Shown piece by piece: positions 53,083-61,779 of a DNA stretch of 64,000 nucleotides. The notes below the pieces were generated by a model. That model was not told where the DNA came from and searched no databases. It saw only the letters and a list, made by a program, of their open reading frames with translations. The stretch's first letter is position 1. Every line of letters starts with the position of its first letter. Origin of the DNA: an uncultured Candidatus Nemicrothrix sp. (GTDB lineage: Bacteria; Actinomycetota; Acidimicrobiia; Acidimicrobiales; Acidimicrobilacustridaceae); contig CAIPQK010000171.1 of NCBI GenBank assembly GCA_903867185.1, positions 1 through 64,000 on the forward strand, given 5' to 3'. Position numbers and translations under genes: made by a program.

Positions 53083-53103
53083 TGAAGTGTCCTGGCTGCG
53101 ATG

Positions 53104-53119
53104 CCCACCCGAAGGTGGG
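53104..53119 (-). promoter_or_regulatory. Leader hairpin upstream of rplS
   Basis: CCCACC and GGTGGG pair around a four-base TTCG-type loop, 22 bases before the rplS ATG in the 133-base trmD-rplS gap. It may be a transcript end for the upstream trmD operon or an L19 autoregulatory leader. Neither is proved. Confidence 0.4.
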
Positions 53120-53215
53120 TCAAGAAGTGAAATCGGGACCGGGATCGGTAGCCCGAGGGAATGGTCATGCTAGGCGGAGCGCTCCCCGAACGGCAAAGCG
53201 CCGAATGGCCCTTAC

Positions 53216-53947
53216 TCAGGCCCGCAGGTCGGGATCAGCCAACAAGGCCTGTTCATCATCGGAAAGCCCACCGCGGGCCTCGATCAAGTCGGGCCGAGAG
53301 GCCAGCGTCCGCTCGAGGGCCCGGGCCCGACGCCATCGGGCGATTCGGCCGTGATCGCCAGAGCGCAGGACCTCAGGAACGTCCATCCCCCGAAATTCCG
53401 CCGGCTTGGTGAACTGCGGATATTCGAGCAGGCCCTCGCTAAAGGACTCATCGCCCGCTGAAGCGGAATTACCCATCACCCCAGGCACCAGCCGTCCTAC
53501 GGCCTCTAGGACCACCATGGAGGCCACCTCGCCGCCACCGAGGACGTAGTCGCCAATCGAAAGTTCCCCATCACAGAGATCTGTCCGAACTCGATCGTCA
53601 ACGCCTTCGTAACGACCGCACAAAAGCGAGAACCCACCGGAGCTCGCTAAGTCCTGCGCCATGGCCTGATCGAGACGACGCCCACCGGGTCCGAGCAGGA
53701 ACAGTGGTCGAGGCGGATCGGCAGCTTCGACAGAGGCATAGATCGGTTCGGGACGAAGCACCATGCCTGCTCCCCCACCAAATGGTGAGTCATCCACTGT
53801 GCGATGAACATCGGTGGTGTGTTCGCGCAAATCGTGAACGCGGACATCGAGCAGACCCTTCGCCGTCGCACGGCCCAGAAGACTTTGTCCCGCAAATCCC
53901 GACACCATGTCAGGGAAGATTGTGAAGACGTCGATGCGCACGGGCAC
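53216..53947 (-). CDS. trmD: tRNA (guanine-37-N1)-methyltransferase (TrmD)
   Basis: 243 residues from GTG 53947 (a GTG two codons later is possible). The trefoil-knot SAM site is LLCGRYEGVDDRVR and LSIGDYVLGGGEVASMVVLEAVGRL. It methylates G37 of tRNAs next to the anticodon to prevent frameshifting. It directly follows rimM with no gap. Confidence 0.96.
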   Translation of the reverse strand: MPVRIDVFTIFPDMVSGFAGQSLLGRATAKGLLDVRVHDLREHTTDVHRTVDDSPFGGGAGMVLRPEPIYASVEAADPPRPLFLLGPGGRRLDQAMAQDLASSGGFSLLCGRYEGVDDRVRTDLCDGELSIGDYVLGGGEVASMVVLEAVGRLVPGVMGNSASAGDESFSEGLLEYPQFTKPAEFRGMDVPEVLRSGDHGRIARWRRARALERTLASRPDLIEARGGLSDDEQALLADPDLRA

Positions 53948-54460
53948 TTACTCCTCGTCGAGAAGTTCGAAGAGACCGTCAGGAACATCAACAACAAGGC
54001 GACCTTGCTCGTCGCGTCCTTCAAGAAAGCGCAACGGGACTAGTGCCCCCGTGTCGAGAACAAGCAGATCGCTGGCGGGGTTGTCCTGCACTGCTTGCAC
54101 AACACCGCGATCGGTGCCGTCGGGCTCTACGACAGGTGACCCGATGAGTTCATGCACCCACAACGCGTCGGGATCGTCGTTTTCCAAAACTTCGGCCGAA
54201 AGTACGAGACCAGAAATTGCTTCGGCCCCTTCACGTCCGGACACACCTTCGAAGGTCACGATCCAACGATGCTGATGTGGACGTGATGCCGTGATCAGAA
54301 ATTCACGATCGCCAGAAAACAGACGCGTGCCGGGAGCGACGCGACCCTTCTCGGTCGTGGTGAGAGCAACGACGACATCGCCGCGCACTCCATGCGGTTT
54401 GTCGATTCGGCCGACCTCGAGGAGGTTCACCGGATCAGTCGAGGAACTCGACCTCGACAT
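53948..54460 (-). CDS. rimM: Ribosome maturation factor RimM
   Basis: 170 residues from ATG 54460 with GGTGG upstream. LEVGRIDKPHGVRGDVVV is the N-terminal beta-barrel signature, and LVPLRFLEG... belongs to the C-terminal PRC-barrel-like domain. It assists 30S assembly at S19. The ATG lies 26 bases inside the KH-protein gene; GTG 54430, just past that stop, would give 160 residues and is the main alternative. Confidence 0.94.
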   Translation of the reverse strand: MSRSSSSTDPVNLLEVGRIDKPHGVRGDVVVALTTTEKGRVAPGTRLFSGDREFLITASRPHQHRWIVTFEGVSGREGAEAISGLVLSAEVLENDDPDALWVHELIGSPVVEPDGTDRGVVQAVQDNPASDLLVLDTGALVPLRFLEGRDEQGRLVVDVPDGLFELLDEE

Positions 54461-54722
54461 CGCCACCGTCACGGGCAGCGGCGGCGCGCACGACGGTGCG
54501 GATCGACTGCGCAACACGACCGCGCTTGCCGATGACGCGACCCATGTCGCCAGGACCAACGCGTACGTTGAGCACTGACTTACGGCCGCGAGCGTCGAGT
54601 TCGATTTCGACGGCGGAAGGATCCTCGACGAGTTGCTGAACGACGTAGGTCAACACAGCCTTGGCTGTGGTGTAGTCGGGAGTTTCTTCCGACGCGTCGA
54701 CGGTTTCGGCGACGTCGCTCAC
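54435..54722 (-). CDS. KH-domain RNA-binding protein (KhpA-like)
   Basis: 95 residues from GTG 54722, which overlaps the rpsP stop by four bases (GTGA). The KH core [30 protein letters not shown] has the GxxG loop GKRG. KhpA-type proteins bind RNA, often with KhpB/Jag, and affect cell-wall synthesis and translation. The gene order rpsP-khpA-rimM-trmD is conserved in many bacteria. Confidence 0.93.
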   Translation of the reverse strand: MSDVAETVDASEETPDYTTAKAVLTYVVQQLVEDPSAVEIELDARGRKSVLNVRVGPGDMGRVIGKRGRVAQSIRTVVRAAAARDGGDVEVEFLD

Positions 54723-54982
54723 GATGCTGCGCCGGTGAACTGCTCCCAAGCGCCAGAGATCTTCAGAAGCTTCTCGACAACTTCAGTGGGCTGCGCGCCC
54801 TTCTGAAGCCAGGCAACGGCCTTGTCATTGTCGATGGTGATCTCAGATGGCTCGGTACGAGGGTTGTAGTGACCCACGATTTCGATAAAACGGCCGTTGC
54901 GCGGCGAGCGCGCATCGGCGGCAACGACGCGGTACGTCGGCTGCTTGGTCTTTCCCATCCGCATGAGGCGGAGCTTCACCAC
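54719..54982 (-). CDS. rpsP: 30S ribosomal protein S16
   Basis: 87 residues from GTG 54982 (GTG 54979 is also possible). [24 protein letters not shown] and [11 protein letters not shown] are S16 signatures. It starts an rpsP-KH-rimM-trmD run with 1-4-base overlaps. It lies 123 bases downstream of the ffh stop. Confidence 0.96.
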   Translation of the reverse strand: MVKLRLMRMGKTKQPTYRVVAADARSPRNGRFIEIVGHYNPRTEPSEITIDNDKAVAWLQKGAQPTEVVEKLLKISGAWEQFTGAAS

Positions 54983-55105
54983 GAGGTTTCTCTCTTCTGC
55001 TGGTCGTGCAAGAACGGAACTGCGAACGTTTTCGGCCGAACCCATCGGGACGGCTGAGCGGCCTTCAATCGTGGCCCGCAATGCCGTCGCGGGCAAGTTG
55101 AGAAC

Positions 55106-56608
55106 TCAGCCGAGGCCGAAGGGGTCACTTTCGGGACCACCGGGAAGGCCGGGAAGGCGCAATCCGCCGCCCGGCTGAGCCCCGCCTAAACCGGCTTCAA
55201 AATCGGGTAATCGCAGCGGGGCCTTGCCCTTTGGGGCGACTCGACCGCCCCCGGTGGAGCGGCCACCCGGCCCCTTCGCTTTGCCTTTGGCAACTTTGCG
55301 ACGTGACTTGGTGAGCCGCTTGGTTCCGGCCCCACCCATGCGCTTCATCATCTTCGACATCTCTTTGAACTGTTTGATGAGCTCGCCCACCCGAGCTGGT
55401 TCCGTACCCGAACCAGTCGCAATTCGGACTCGACGGGACTGATCGATGAGATCGGGATCGACCCGTTCGGCCGGGGTCATTGAGCGAATGATGGCTTCGA
55501 CTCGCGCGATTTCACGGTCGTCGATCTGCGCGTTCTTCACTTCTTTGGGGATGCCCGGCATCATGCCGAGTACTCCCGAAAGCGGGCCCATCTTTTTCAG
55601 TTGCTGCATCTGATCGAGAAAATCTTCGAGGGTGAATTGGCCCTCAAGTAGTCGTGTCGCCGCAGCTTCTGCCTGATCCTTTTCGAAGACTTCTTCGGCC
55701 TTTTCAATAAGCGTGAGCATGTCGCCCATGCCCAAGATTCGACCAGCGAGACGATCCGGATGAAAGAGGTCGAAGTCGCGAAGTTTTTCACCCGTCGATG
55801 TGAACGCGATCGGACGACCGACGACTTCCTTAACACTGAGTGCCGCACCACCGCGCGCGTCACCATCGAGTTTGGTCAGGATGACGCCATCGAGTTCGAG
55901 AGTTGCATGAAATGCTTCGGCAGTGTTGACCGCGTCTTGACCAGTCATCGCATCGATGACAAGGAACGTGTAATCGGGATCGACTGCTTCTGAAATGCGA
56001 CGAACTTCGTCCATCAAATCAGCGTCGATAGCAAGCCGACCAGCAGTATCGACGATCACAATGTCGCGGCCGGTCTTACGAGCTTCAGTCAGCCCGCTTT
56101 TCGCAACCTGCACTGGATCGGTGTCCTCGGAGAAAACGGGAACTTCGATCTGGCGTCCGAGCGTGCGCAACTGCTCGACCGCTGCTGGACGTTGAAGATC
56201 GGCGCCAACGAGAAGCGGATGACGTCCTTGACTTTTGAACCATCGAGCCAACTTCGCCGAGTTTGTTGTCTTACCCGAACCCTGCAAACCCGCCATTAGG
56301 ACAACAGTTGGAGGCTTTGAGTTATAGGTAATGCGAATGGTTTCGCCGCCGAGAGTGGCAGTGAGTTCATCGTTGACGATCTTGACCATCTGCTGGCCAG
56401 GATTCAGCGCTTTCGAAACTTCTTCACCAACCGCTCGGTCGCGGATTCGCGCACAGAAATTCTTGACAACGTTGAAGTTGACGTCGGCTTCGAGGAGCGC
56501 AAGGCGGATCTCGCGCAGCGCTTCATCGACGTCGGCTTCGGAGAGTTTCCCTTTGCCCTTGAGTTTTCCGAGGACAGACTCAAACCTGTCTGAAAGTGAC
56601 TCGAACAT
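55106..56608 (-). CDS. ffh: Signal recognition particle GTPase Ffh
   Basis: 500 residues. The NG domain has P-loop GLQGSGKTTNSAKLA near residue 107, DTAGRL, and TKLDGDARGGAALS. The methionine-rich M domain (about 310-445) includes MGPLSGVLGMMPG and KEMSKMMKRMGGAG. A Gly/Pro/Lys-rich tail follows (about 445-500), of the kind found in actinobacteria. Ffh with 4.5S RNA targets nascent membrane proteins to FtsY. The RNA gene is not in the window. Confidence 0.97.
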   Translation of the reverse strand: MFESLSDRFESVLGKLKGKGKLSEADVDEALREIRLALLEADVNFNVVKNFCARIRDRAVGEEVSKALNPGQQMVKIVNDELTATLGGETIRITYNSKPPTVVLMAGLQGSGKTTNSAKLARWFKSQGRHPLLVGADLQRPAAVEQLRTLGRQIEVPVFSEDTDPVQVAKSGLTEARKTGRDIVIVDTAGRLAIDADLMDEVRRISEAVDPDYTFLVIDAMTGQDAVNTAEAFHATLELDGVILTKLDGDARGGAALSVKEVVGRPIAFTSTGEKLRDFDLFHPDRLAGRILGMGDMLTLIEKAEEVFEKDQAEAAATRLLEGQFTLEDFLDQMQQLKKMGPLSGVLGMMPGIPKEVKNAQIDDREIARVEAIIRSMTPAERVDPDLIDQSRRVRIATGSGTEPARVGELIKQFKEMSKMMKRMGGAGTKRLTKSRRKVAKGKAKGPGGRSTGGGRVAPKGKAPLRLPDFEAGLGGAQPGGGLRLPGLPGGPESDPFGLG

Positions 56609-56922
56609 CAGGCTGCGACCTCGGTGTCGGCGCCATCAAACGCGAAATCGGCGTCGTGGTCATGGCCGTGATCATGGTCGTGACTGCGCGACATCAGTCC
56701 GATCTGTCGGCCGATGACAATGCCGATCACGACTCCAACGGTGACGGCGCCAACGATTTTCCAACCAAGGGCACGCGTGACCACCGCGCTTCCCTTCACC
56801 GGCAGCGCTCCAACTTTGAACCCAGCACGAAAGGTAAGCCCCAGTGACGCAACCAGCACCTTCATGGGAAGGGCAATTGCTCGCCACGCAATATGCACCG
56901 GAAATGTTACGAGTTTTTTCAT
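56608..56922 (-). CDS. Small membrane protein with His/Asp-rich tail, between ftsY and ffh
   Basis: 104 residues. Hydrophobic stretches cover residues 10-50, and a clear helix lies at 54-72 (IVGAVTVGVVIGIVIG). A soluble tail follows with alternating His and Asp (HDHDHGHDHDAD, about residues 81-92), then acidic residues. Its ATG overlaps the ftsY stop by four bases, and its TGA shares a base with the ffh ATG (TGATG), so it is translationally locked between the two SRP pathway genes. The tail is a plausible metal-binding (nickel, zinc or cobalt) segment. I recognise no family. Confidence 0.8.
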   Translation of the reverse strand: MKKLVTFPVHIAWRAIALPMKVLVASLGLTFRAGFKVGALPVKGSAVVTRALGWKIVGAVTVGVVIGIVIGRQIGLMSRSHDHDHGHDHDADFAFDGADTEVAA

Positions 56923-58094
56923 GCGAACAATGCCTCCACAAATTCATGTGCATCGAATGAAACAAGGTCTTCGGCACCTTCGCCAAGTCCGACCAACTTC
57001 ACAGGAATGCCAAGCTGATCGTGAATTGCAATAACGATCCCACCCTTGGCTGATCCATCAAGTTTGGTGAGCACCACGCCCGTGAGTTCAACAGCTTCAG
57101 TGAACTGCTTGGCCTGAACCAGACCGTTCTGGCCAGTGGTCGCATCGATCACGAGAAGAACTTCGGTGACTGTCCCATCGCCCTTATCGGCAACACGACG
57201 CACCTTGCTGAGCTCTTCCATGAGGTTCACATTGTTATGAAGGCGTCCAGCAGTGTCGGCAAGAACAAGGTCAATACTGCGGGCACTTGCGGCTTCGACG
57301 CCGTCGAAAATCACAGCACTTGGGTCTCCACCCTCGTTCCCTCGAACGAATTCGGCTCCTGCGCGTTCGGCCCACATTCCAAGTTGTTCCGCGGCCGCCG
57401 CACGGAACGTATCGCCCGCCGCCATCAGAACAGTTCGACCTTCTCGTACCTCGCGAACCCCAACCTTTCCGATTGTGGTCGTCTTTCCAACCCCATTAAC
57501 GCCAACAAAAAGCCACACAGTTGGGCCGGAATCACTCGAGATCTTGAGTTCGCGATCAAAGCCACTCAATCGATCGGCCATCTCATTTTTGAGCGCACCA
57601 AGAAGTTCCTCGCCATTCGAAAGACCATCGGCTTTCACCCGCGCGCGCAGGTGATCGAGAAGTTCTTGAGTCGATCCGACACCCACATCGGCAAGGATGA
57701 GCGCCTCTTCGAGTTCATCCCACGTCTCGGCATCGATCTTTGATCGGCCTGCGATCGAACCCATTGCACCAGAAAGCGCTGCACGGGCTTTTCCGAGACG
57801 ATCACGGAATCGAGGACGTTCAGCAGTCTCTTCGGCGTCCGCTTCTTCGGCGACCTCGCCTTCGGCAACAACGTCATCGACGGGAACATGGGTCGCAAGA
57901 TCAGCAGCGACCTCGGCTTCGACCAGTGCAGCGCGCTCTACTTCTTCAGCAGGAACAACACGGTCGTCGACCAGAGTGCGGCGCTTCGACGGCGGTTCCA
58001 ACGTCCCACGGCGATTCCGAGGGGCAATGAATCCGAGTCCGACAATCAGGCCAAGGACGATGACGACGGCAACGATGATGAGAATCACAGTCAT
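56919..58094 (-). CDS. ftsY: Signal recognition particle receptor FtsY
   Basis: 391 residues. An N-terminal membrane helix (residues 2-25, as in actinobacterial FtsY) and an acidic linker (about 40-95) precede the NG domain with GVNGVGKTTTIGKVG, DTAGRLHNNVNL and TKLDGSAKGGIVIAI. It receives SRP-ribosome complexes at the membrane. It is the first gene of the ftsY - small protein - ffh run. Confidence 0.96.
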   Translation of the reverse strand: MTVILIIVAVVIVLGLIVGLGFIAPRNRRGTLEPPSKRRTLVDDRVVPAEEVERAALVEAEVAADLATHVPVDDVVAEGEVAEEADAEETAERPRFRDRLGKARAALSGAMGSIAGRSKIDAETWDELEEALILADVGVGSTQELLDHLRARVKADGLSNGEELLGALKNEMADRLSGFDRELKISSDSGPTVWLFVGVNGVGKTTTIGKVGVREVREGRTVLMAAGDTFRAAAAEQLGMWAERAGAEFVRGNEGGDPSAVIFDGVEAASARSIDLVLADTAGRLHNNVNLMEELSKVRRVADKGDGTVTEVLLVIDATTGQNGLVQAKQFTEAVELTGVVLTKLDGSAKGGIVIAIHDQLGIPVKLVGLGEGAEDLVSFDAHEFVEALFA

Positions 58095-58181
58095 GGGCTG
58101 GCAAGCCTAGTGGGCTGCCCTTCCGGCCCATCCGGGCGACGCGGTCCGCCCCTTGAGGCCCTCAACGCCAGCCCCAGCGCG

Positions 58182-58210
58182 TCGATGGCCGCCCTTGGAG
58201 CGGCCATCGA
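58182..58210 (-). terminator. Hairpin downstream of the HtrA gene
   Basis: An 11-bp perfect stem, TCGATGGCCGC and GCGGCCATCGA, with a seven-base loop, 26 bases beyond the HtrA stop on the minus strand and upstream of ftsY. No clear T-run follows. Confidence 0.65.
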
Positions 58211-58235
58211 TCGAAACCCGTTGTGGTGCCGCTTG

Positions 58236-59492
58236 TTACTTCAGCGTGCCCAGCGTGACGTCGACATCGAGAACCTTGCCGTCTCGATTGATCTCAACGA
58301 CAACCTTGTCGCCAGGGTTATAGCCACTGGCCATGCCCCTTAGTTCATCAAAACTGCGCACCGGCACCCCGTCGACAGCAACGATGAGGTCGCCCGACTT
58401 AATGCCCGCCTTGTCGGCGGCGCCGCCGCTTGTGACGCTCTGGACATAAGCACCAGCGCTACCCGATGGTGTCGTGCTCGGACCACTGAGCCCGAGTCCC
58501 GCTCGAGCCACGGTCTTGCCTGCAGCAAGTTGGTCCGCAACACGCTTGGCGGTCGAGATCGGAATGGCAAAACCGATGCCAGTGTTCTCGCCCGTCTGGC
58601 TATAGATCGAAGAGTTGATGCCCATGATCTCGGCGTTGCGATTCGCAAGCGCACCACCCGAGTTGCCGGGGTTGATGGAAGCATCGGTCTGGATCATGTT
58701 GATCACGACGCTCTTCTCATTGGGCACCGGACGGTTCACCGCTGAAACGATGCCCGAGGTCACCGTCTGTTCAAGGCCATACGGGCTACCAACGGCAACG
58801 GCAATCTGCCCAACGTGGGGCTTCTCCTGCGCCAACTTCGCCGGCGGAGCTTGAAGGCCAGCAGCGCGAACAACCGCTATATCGGTACCGGTGTCGGCAC
58901 CAAGAACCTGGCCCTTCACCGCTGTTCCGTGCGAATCGCGAACTGTCACCGTCGCCGAAGTTCCGACGACATGAGCATTAGTAATGAATAAATCGGTGTC
59001 GTATGCAACGCCAGAACCAAGGCCATCGCTGGTTTCAATCTGCACGACCGACGGACTCACTGTCGCCGCAACATAGGCAATTGGTTCTGAGCCGGGATCA
59101 ATGGTGACGGCAGTCGTGGTGACTTGACCATTGGCACTCGAGCTACGAACCACAGTCGTCTTGTTGTTATCGATGAGTGATCGAATGCCGAAGCCAAGGC
59201 CGAACAGGCCGACGACAACAACGAGAGCAACAACGAGAGCAACGACAACGCGAAGGAACGGATTCGAGCGACGCGGACCAGACGAGTTCGCAGGGCGATC
59301 CGGAGGAGGTGTCGGTGCACCGCCCCATGCGTCGTTCGCTGGAATCGGCGCGGCTGGAATCGGCGCGACTGGCGCGGCACTTTCCCACGACGGAGGCATC
59401 GGAGCGGGCGTCCAACCACTCGGCGGCGCGGGTGGCGTCGGAGGGGACGGAGGCTGAGGTGGCATTGCGGGGGGCTGGTTATCCCAGGTCAT
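58236..59492 (-). CDS. HtrA/DegP-like serine protease with PDZ domain
   Basis: 418 residues. A Pro-rich cytoplasmic N-terminus (1-75) and one helix (about 80-103) precede an extracytoplasmic trypsin-like domain with His174 in FITNAHVVG, Asp204 in GTDIAVVRA and Ser278 in NPGNSGGALAN. A PDZ domain follows (about 335-412). The gene sits 141 bases behind the kinase gene, in the same layout as mycobacterial mprA-mprB-pepD, where this protease is induced by envelope stress. The kinase and regulator are the likely controllers. Confidence 0.95.
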   Translation of the reverse strand: MTWDNQPPAMPPQPPSPPTPPAPPSGWTPAPMPPSWESAAPVAPIPAAPIPANDAWGGAPTPPPDRPANSSGPRRSNPFLRVVVALVVALVVVVGLFGLGFGIRSLIDNNKTTVVRSSSANGQVTTTAVTIDPGSEPIAYVAATVSPSVVQIETSDGLGSGVAYDTDLFITNAHVVGTSATVTVRDSHGTAVKGQVLGADTGTDIAVVRAAGLQAPPAKLAQEKPHVGQIAVAVGSPYGLEQTVTSGIVSAVNRPVPNEKSVVINMIQTDASINPGNSGGALANRNAEIMGINSSIYSQTGENTGIGFAIPISTAKRVADQLAAGKTVARAGLGLSGPSTTPSGSAGAYVQSVTSGGAADKAGIKSGDLIVAVDGVPVRSFDELRGMASGYNPGDKVVVEINRDGKVLDVDVTLGTLK

Positions 59493-59633
59493 AGAAATCG
59501 GCTCCTGCAGCGGGTTCGGAAGAGATCGTACGGACGCCGGGCGGCGAACGTGTGGGCAACGTACCGATGGGTAGCGAAAGAGGAACGAAAGTCAAAAAAA
59601 TCGTGCGCTGGCGCGCGACCTCCACGAGATCGC

Positions 59634-60923
59634 TCAACTCCCTGGTGAGGGCGGTGACGATTGCGGCGGGGCGAGCGCCGGAAGCCAAAGAGCAAAGGCC
59701 GAGCCGTGATCTACCTGCGAAACGAGCTTGACTTCGCCTCCATGGGCTTCGGCGATCTGACGAACAATCGTCAAACCCAGTCCACTGCGTCCTTGTTCGC
59801 GCCCCTCTCGTGAGTCGCCTCGCCAGAAACGCTGGAACACCCGATCTTGGTCAACCAGATCAATCCCTGGGCCTTGATCTTCAACGGCCATCCACGCCCA
59901 TGGACCTTCGAGGCCGCCGCGAAGCCGAACCGTGGTGCCTTCGGGTGAATACCGGATGGCGTTGGCTAAAAGATTGCCAAGCGCCTGGCGCAGAGCAAGG
60001 CGATCGCCCACTACCCACAAACCACTGGGTGCATGGTGAACAAGATGAACACCTGCCGCCATTGCGGGTGCGGTGAATTCCTCAGCGGCCTCGTTGATGA
60101 GCAACGCGAGGTCAACCGGATCACGTTCAAGCGAAAGCGTTCCCTTGCGCGCGTAGACAAGCAGGTCATCGACCAATCGCGCCATGCGTTCAGATGATCG
60201 CTCCACCACTTCGGCCGCGTGTCGAAGTTCCCCAGCGCTTGCATCGGGGTCAGCCAGGGTTACTTCGAGATTTGTCCGGATAACGGCCAGTGGGTTTCGC
60301 AATTCATGGCTTGCTTCATGGATGAACTGTCGCTGCCCTTCGAACGCTTCATCGAGCCGGCCGAGCATGTCGTCAAACGTGTCTGCCAGTTGTCGCAGTT
60401 CATCGTTCGGACCGCCAAGATCAATTCGTTGTTTGAGATCGCTCGCTTGAATCTCACGAACCGAATTTGAGATTTCACCAAGAGGACGGAGTAATCGACC
60501 GCTCACGATCCAACCAACAATGAGACTGAGAAAGAAGAGTGCCAACAAGGCCCAGAACGAATAGACCCGCAACGCATCGAGCGCTCGTTCGTTGACCGCC
60601 CGCTGAACCAATTGCGCCTGATCAGGCTGGATGAATGTGATGCCGCCAACTTGAAACGCCGTCGCCGAAATCTTTTGATTTTTCAGCGAATATTGCAGGC
60701 CTAAATAGATGCCGCCGACAACAAGAGCAGCAAGTCCGAAGACAAGAATCGACCACACCGCGGTAAGCCGGAACCGAATCGAACCCATCCACGAAGGAAG
60801 GCGATTCGATGTTCGGTGCGAACGTGAATGCAGACGCGTCCGAACCGTGCTCGTCACACGCGTTTGGTCAATCTTGACCTCGAGCTCATCTTCGACTGGC
60901 GGCGGAAGGTGCGGATCAATCAC
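59634..60923 (-). CDS. Sensor histidine kinase (MprB-like)
   Basis: 429 residues from GTG 60923, overlapping the regulator's stop by four bases. Two helices (about 55-78 and 118-140) flank a short extracytoplasmic segment (about 40 residues). HAMP (142-195), HisKA with His206 in HEASHELRNPLAV, and an ATPase domain with NLLANAIRYSP, DQGPGI and GRSGLGLTIV follow. The N-terminus (1-45) is long, charged and cytoplasmic. It pairs with the regulator directly upstream. Confidence 0.93.
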   Translation of the reverse strand: MIDPHLPPPVEDELEVKIDQTRVTSTVRTRLHSRSHRTSNRLPSWMGSIRFRLTAVWSILVFGLAALVVGGIYLGLQYSLKNQKISATAFQVGGITFIQPDQAQLVQRAVNERALDALRVYSFWALLALFFLSLIVGWIVSGRLLRPLGEISNSVREIQASDLKQRIDLGGPNDELRQLADTFDDMLGRLDEAFEGQRQFIHEASHELRNPLAVIRTNLEVTLADPDASAGELRHAAEVVERSSERMARLVDDLLVYARKGTLSLERDPVDLALLINEAAEEFTAPAMAAGVHLVHHAPSGLWVVGDRLALRQALGNLLANAIRYSPEGTTVRLRGGLEGPWAWMAVEDQGPGIDLVDQDRVFQRFWRGDSREGREQGRSGLGLTIVRQIAEAHGGEVKLVSQVDHGSAFALWLPALAPPQSSPPSPGS

Positions 60924-61594
60924 GGGTCGAGTAACCGGTATCCAGAACCGATGAGCGTTTCGAGAAGCGGAGTTTCGCCATCAAGCGAAACTTTGCGACG
61001 AAGCGTTCCGACGGTGACGCGCACGGTATTCGTAAACGGATCTGCGTGTTCATCCCATACATGCTCAAGCAATTCTTCTTGTGAAATGACTTCACCGGCG
61101 TGGAGCATGAAATAGCGGAGTAACGAGAATTCTTTGGCAGTGAGGTCGAGGCGACGCATTCCACGCTTTGCTTCGTGTCGTGCATCGTCGAGTTCGAGTT
61201 CGCCAACGACCGTCACCGCAGAAACTGCCCGAGAATCACGACGAAGCAACGACCGCACTCGGGCGAGGAGTTCAGGGAATGCAAACGGTTTGACCAAATA
61301 ATCATCAGCACCGTCATCAAGGCCCGACACTCGATCGTCAAGACCATCGCGAGCAGTAAGCATCAGGATGCGTGGCTGAGGGTCAGCTTGCTCTCGGACC
61401 TTTCGGCAAACCTCGCGCCCGTCTATTCCGGGCATCGTGATATCGAGACACAGCAAGTCGTAGGTATTGATCATGACTTTGTCGAGTGCATCGGCCCCAT
61501 CGTTCGAGACGTCGACCGCGTAACCCTCACGGCGCAAACCACGGGCCACCGCCTCCGCCAGCTCTACTTCGTCATCAACCACGAGCACTCGCAC
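60920..61594 (-). CDS. OmpR-type response regulator (MprA-like)
   Basis: 224 residues from GTG 61594. The receiver has DDE near residue 7, Asp51 in LCLDITMPGIDG and the Lys in LVKPFAFPEL. The C-terminal winged helix has LTAKEFSLLRYFMLHAGEVISQEELLEHVW and TVGTLRRKV. It is divergent from the MoxR operon across some 185 bases, which may hold binding sites for both sides. Confidence 0.94.
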   Translation of the reverse strand: MRVLVVDDEVELAEAVARGLRREGYAVDVSNDGADALDKVMINTYDLLCLDITMPGIDGREVCRKVREQADPQPRILMLTARDGLDDRVSGLDDGADDYLVKPFAFPELLARVRSLLRRDSRAVSAVTVVGELELDDARHEAKRGMRRLDLTAKEFSLLRYFMLHAGEVISQEELLEHVWDEHADPFTNTVRVTVGTLRRKVSLDGETPLLETLIGSGYRLLDP

Positions 61595-61779
61595 GGTGTT
61601 GACGGTACCGCCCCCGACTCCCCCACCCCTTGCACTCGGGGGACGTCATCGCCCCAAACGGCCAACGACAACGTCTCCGCTCCGCTTTATGGTGTCCTTC
61701 GGTCCGATGTGGTCCCCTTCCCACCATGACTGCCACCCATAACGCCCCAACGTCCACGAATCCTTTCCAGGAGCCCCCG

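Noticed and set aside
56608..56922. His-rich tail taken as a zinc (ZIP/CDF) transporter
   Set aside because: Only 104 residues with about one clear helix and no transporter motifs.
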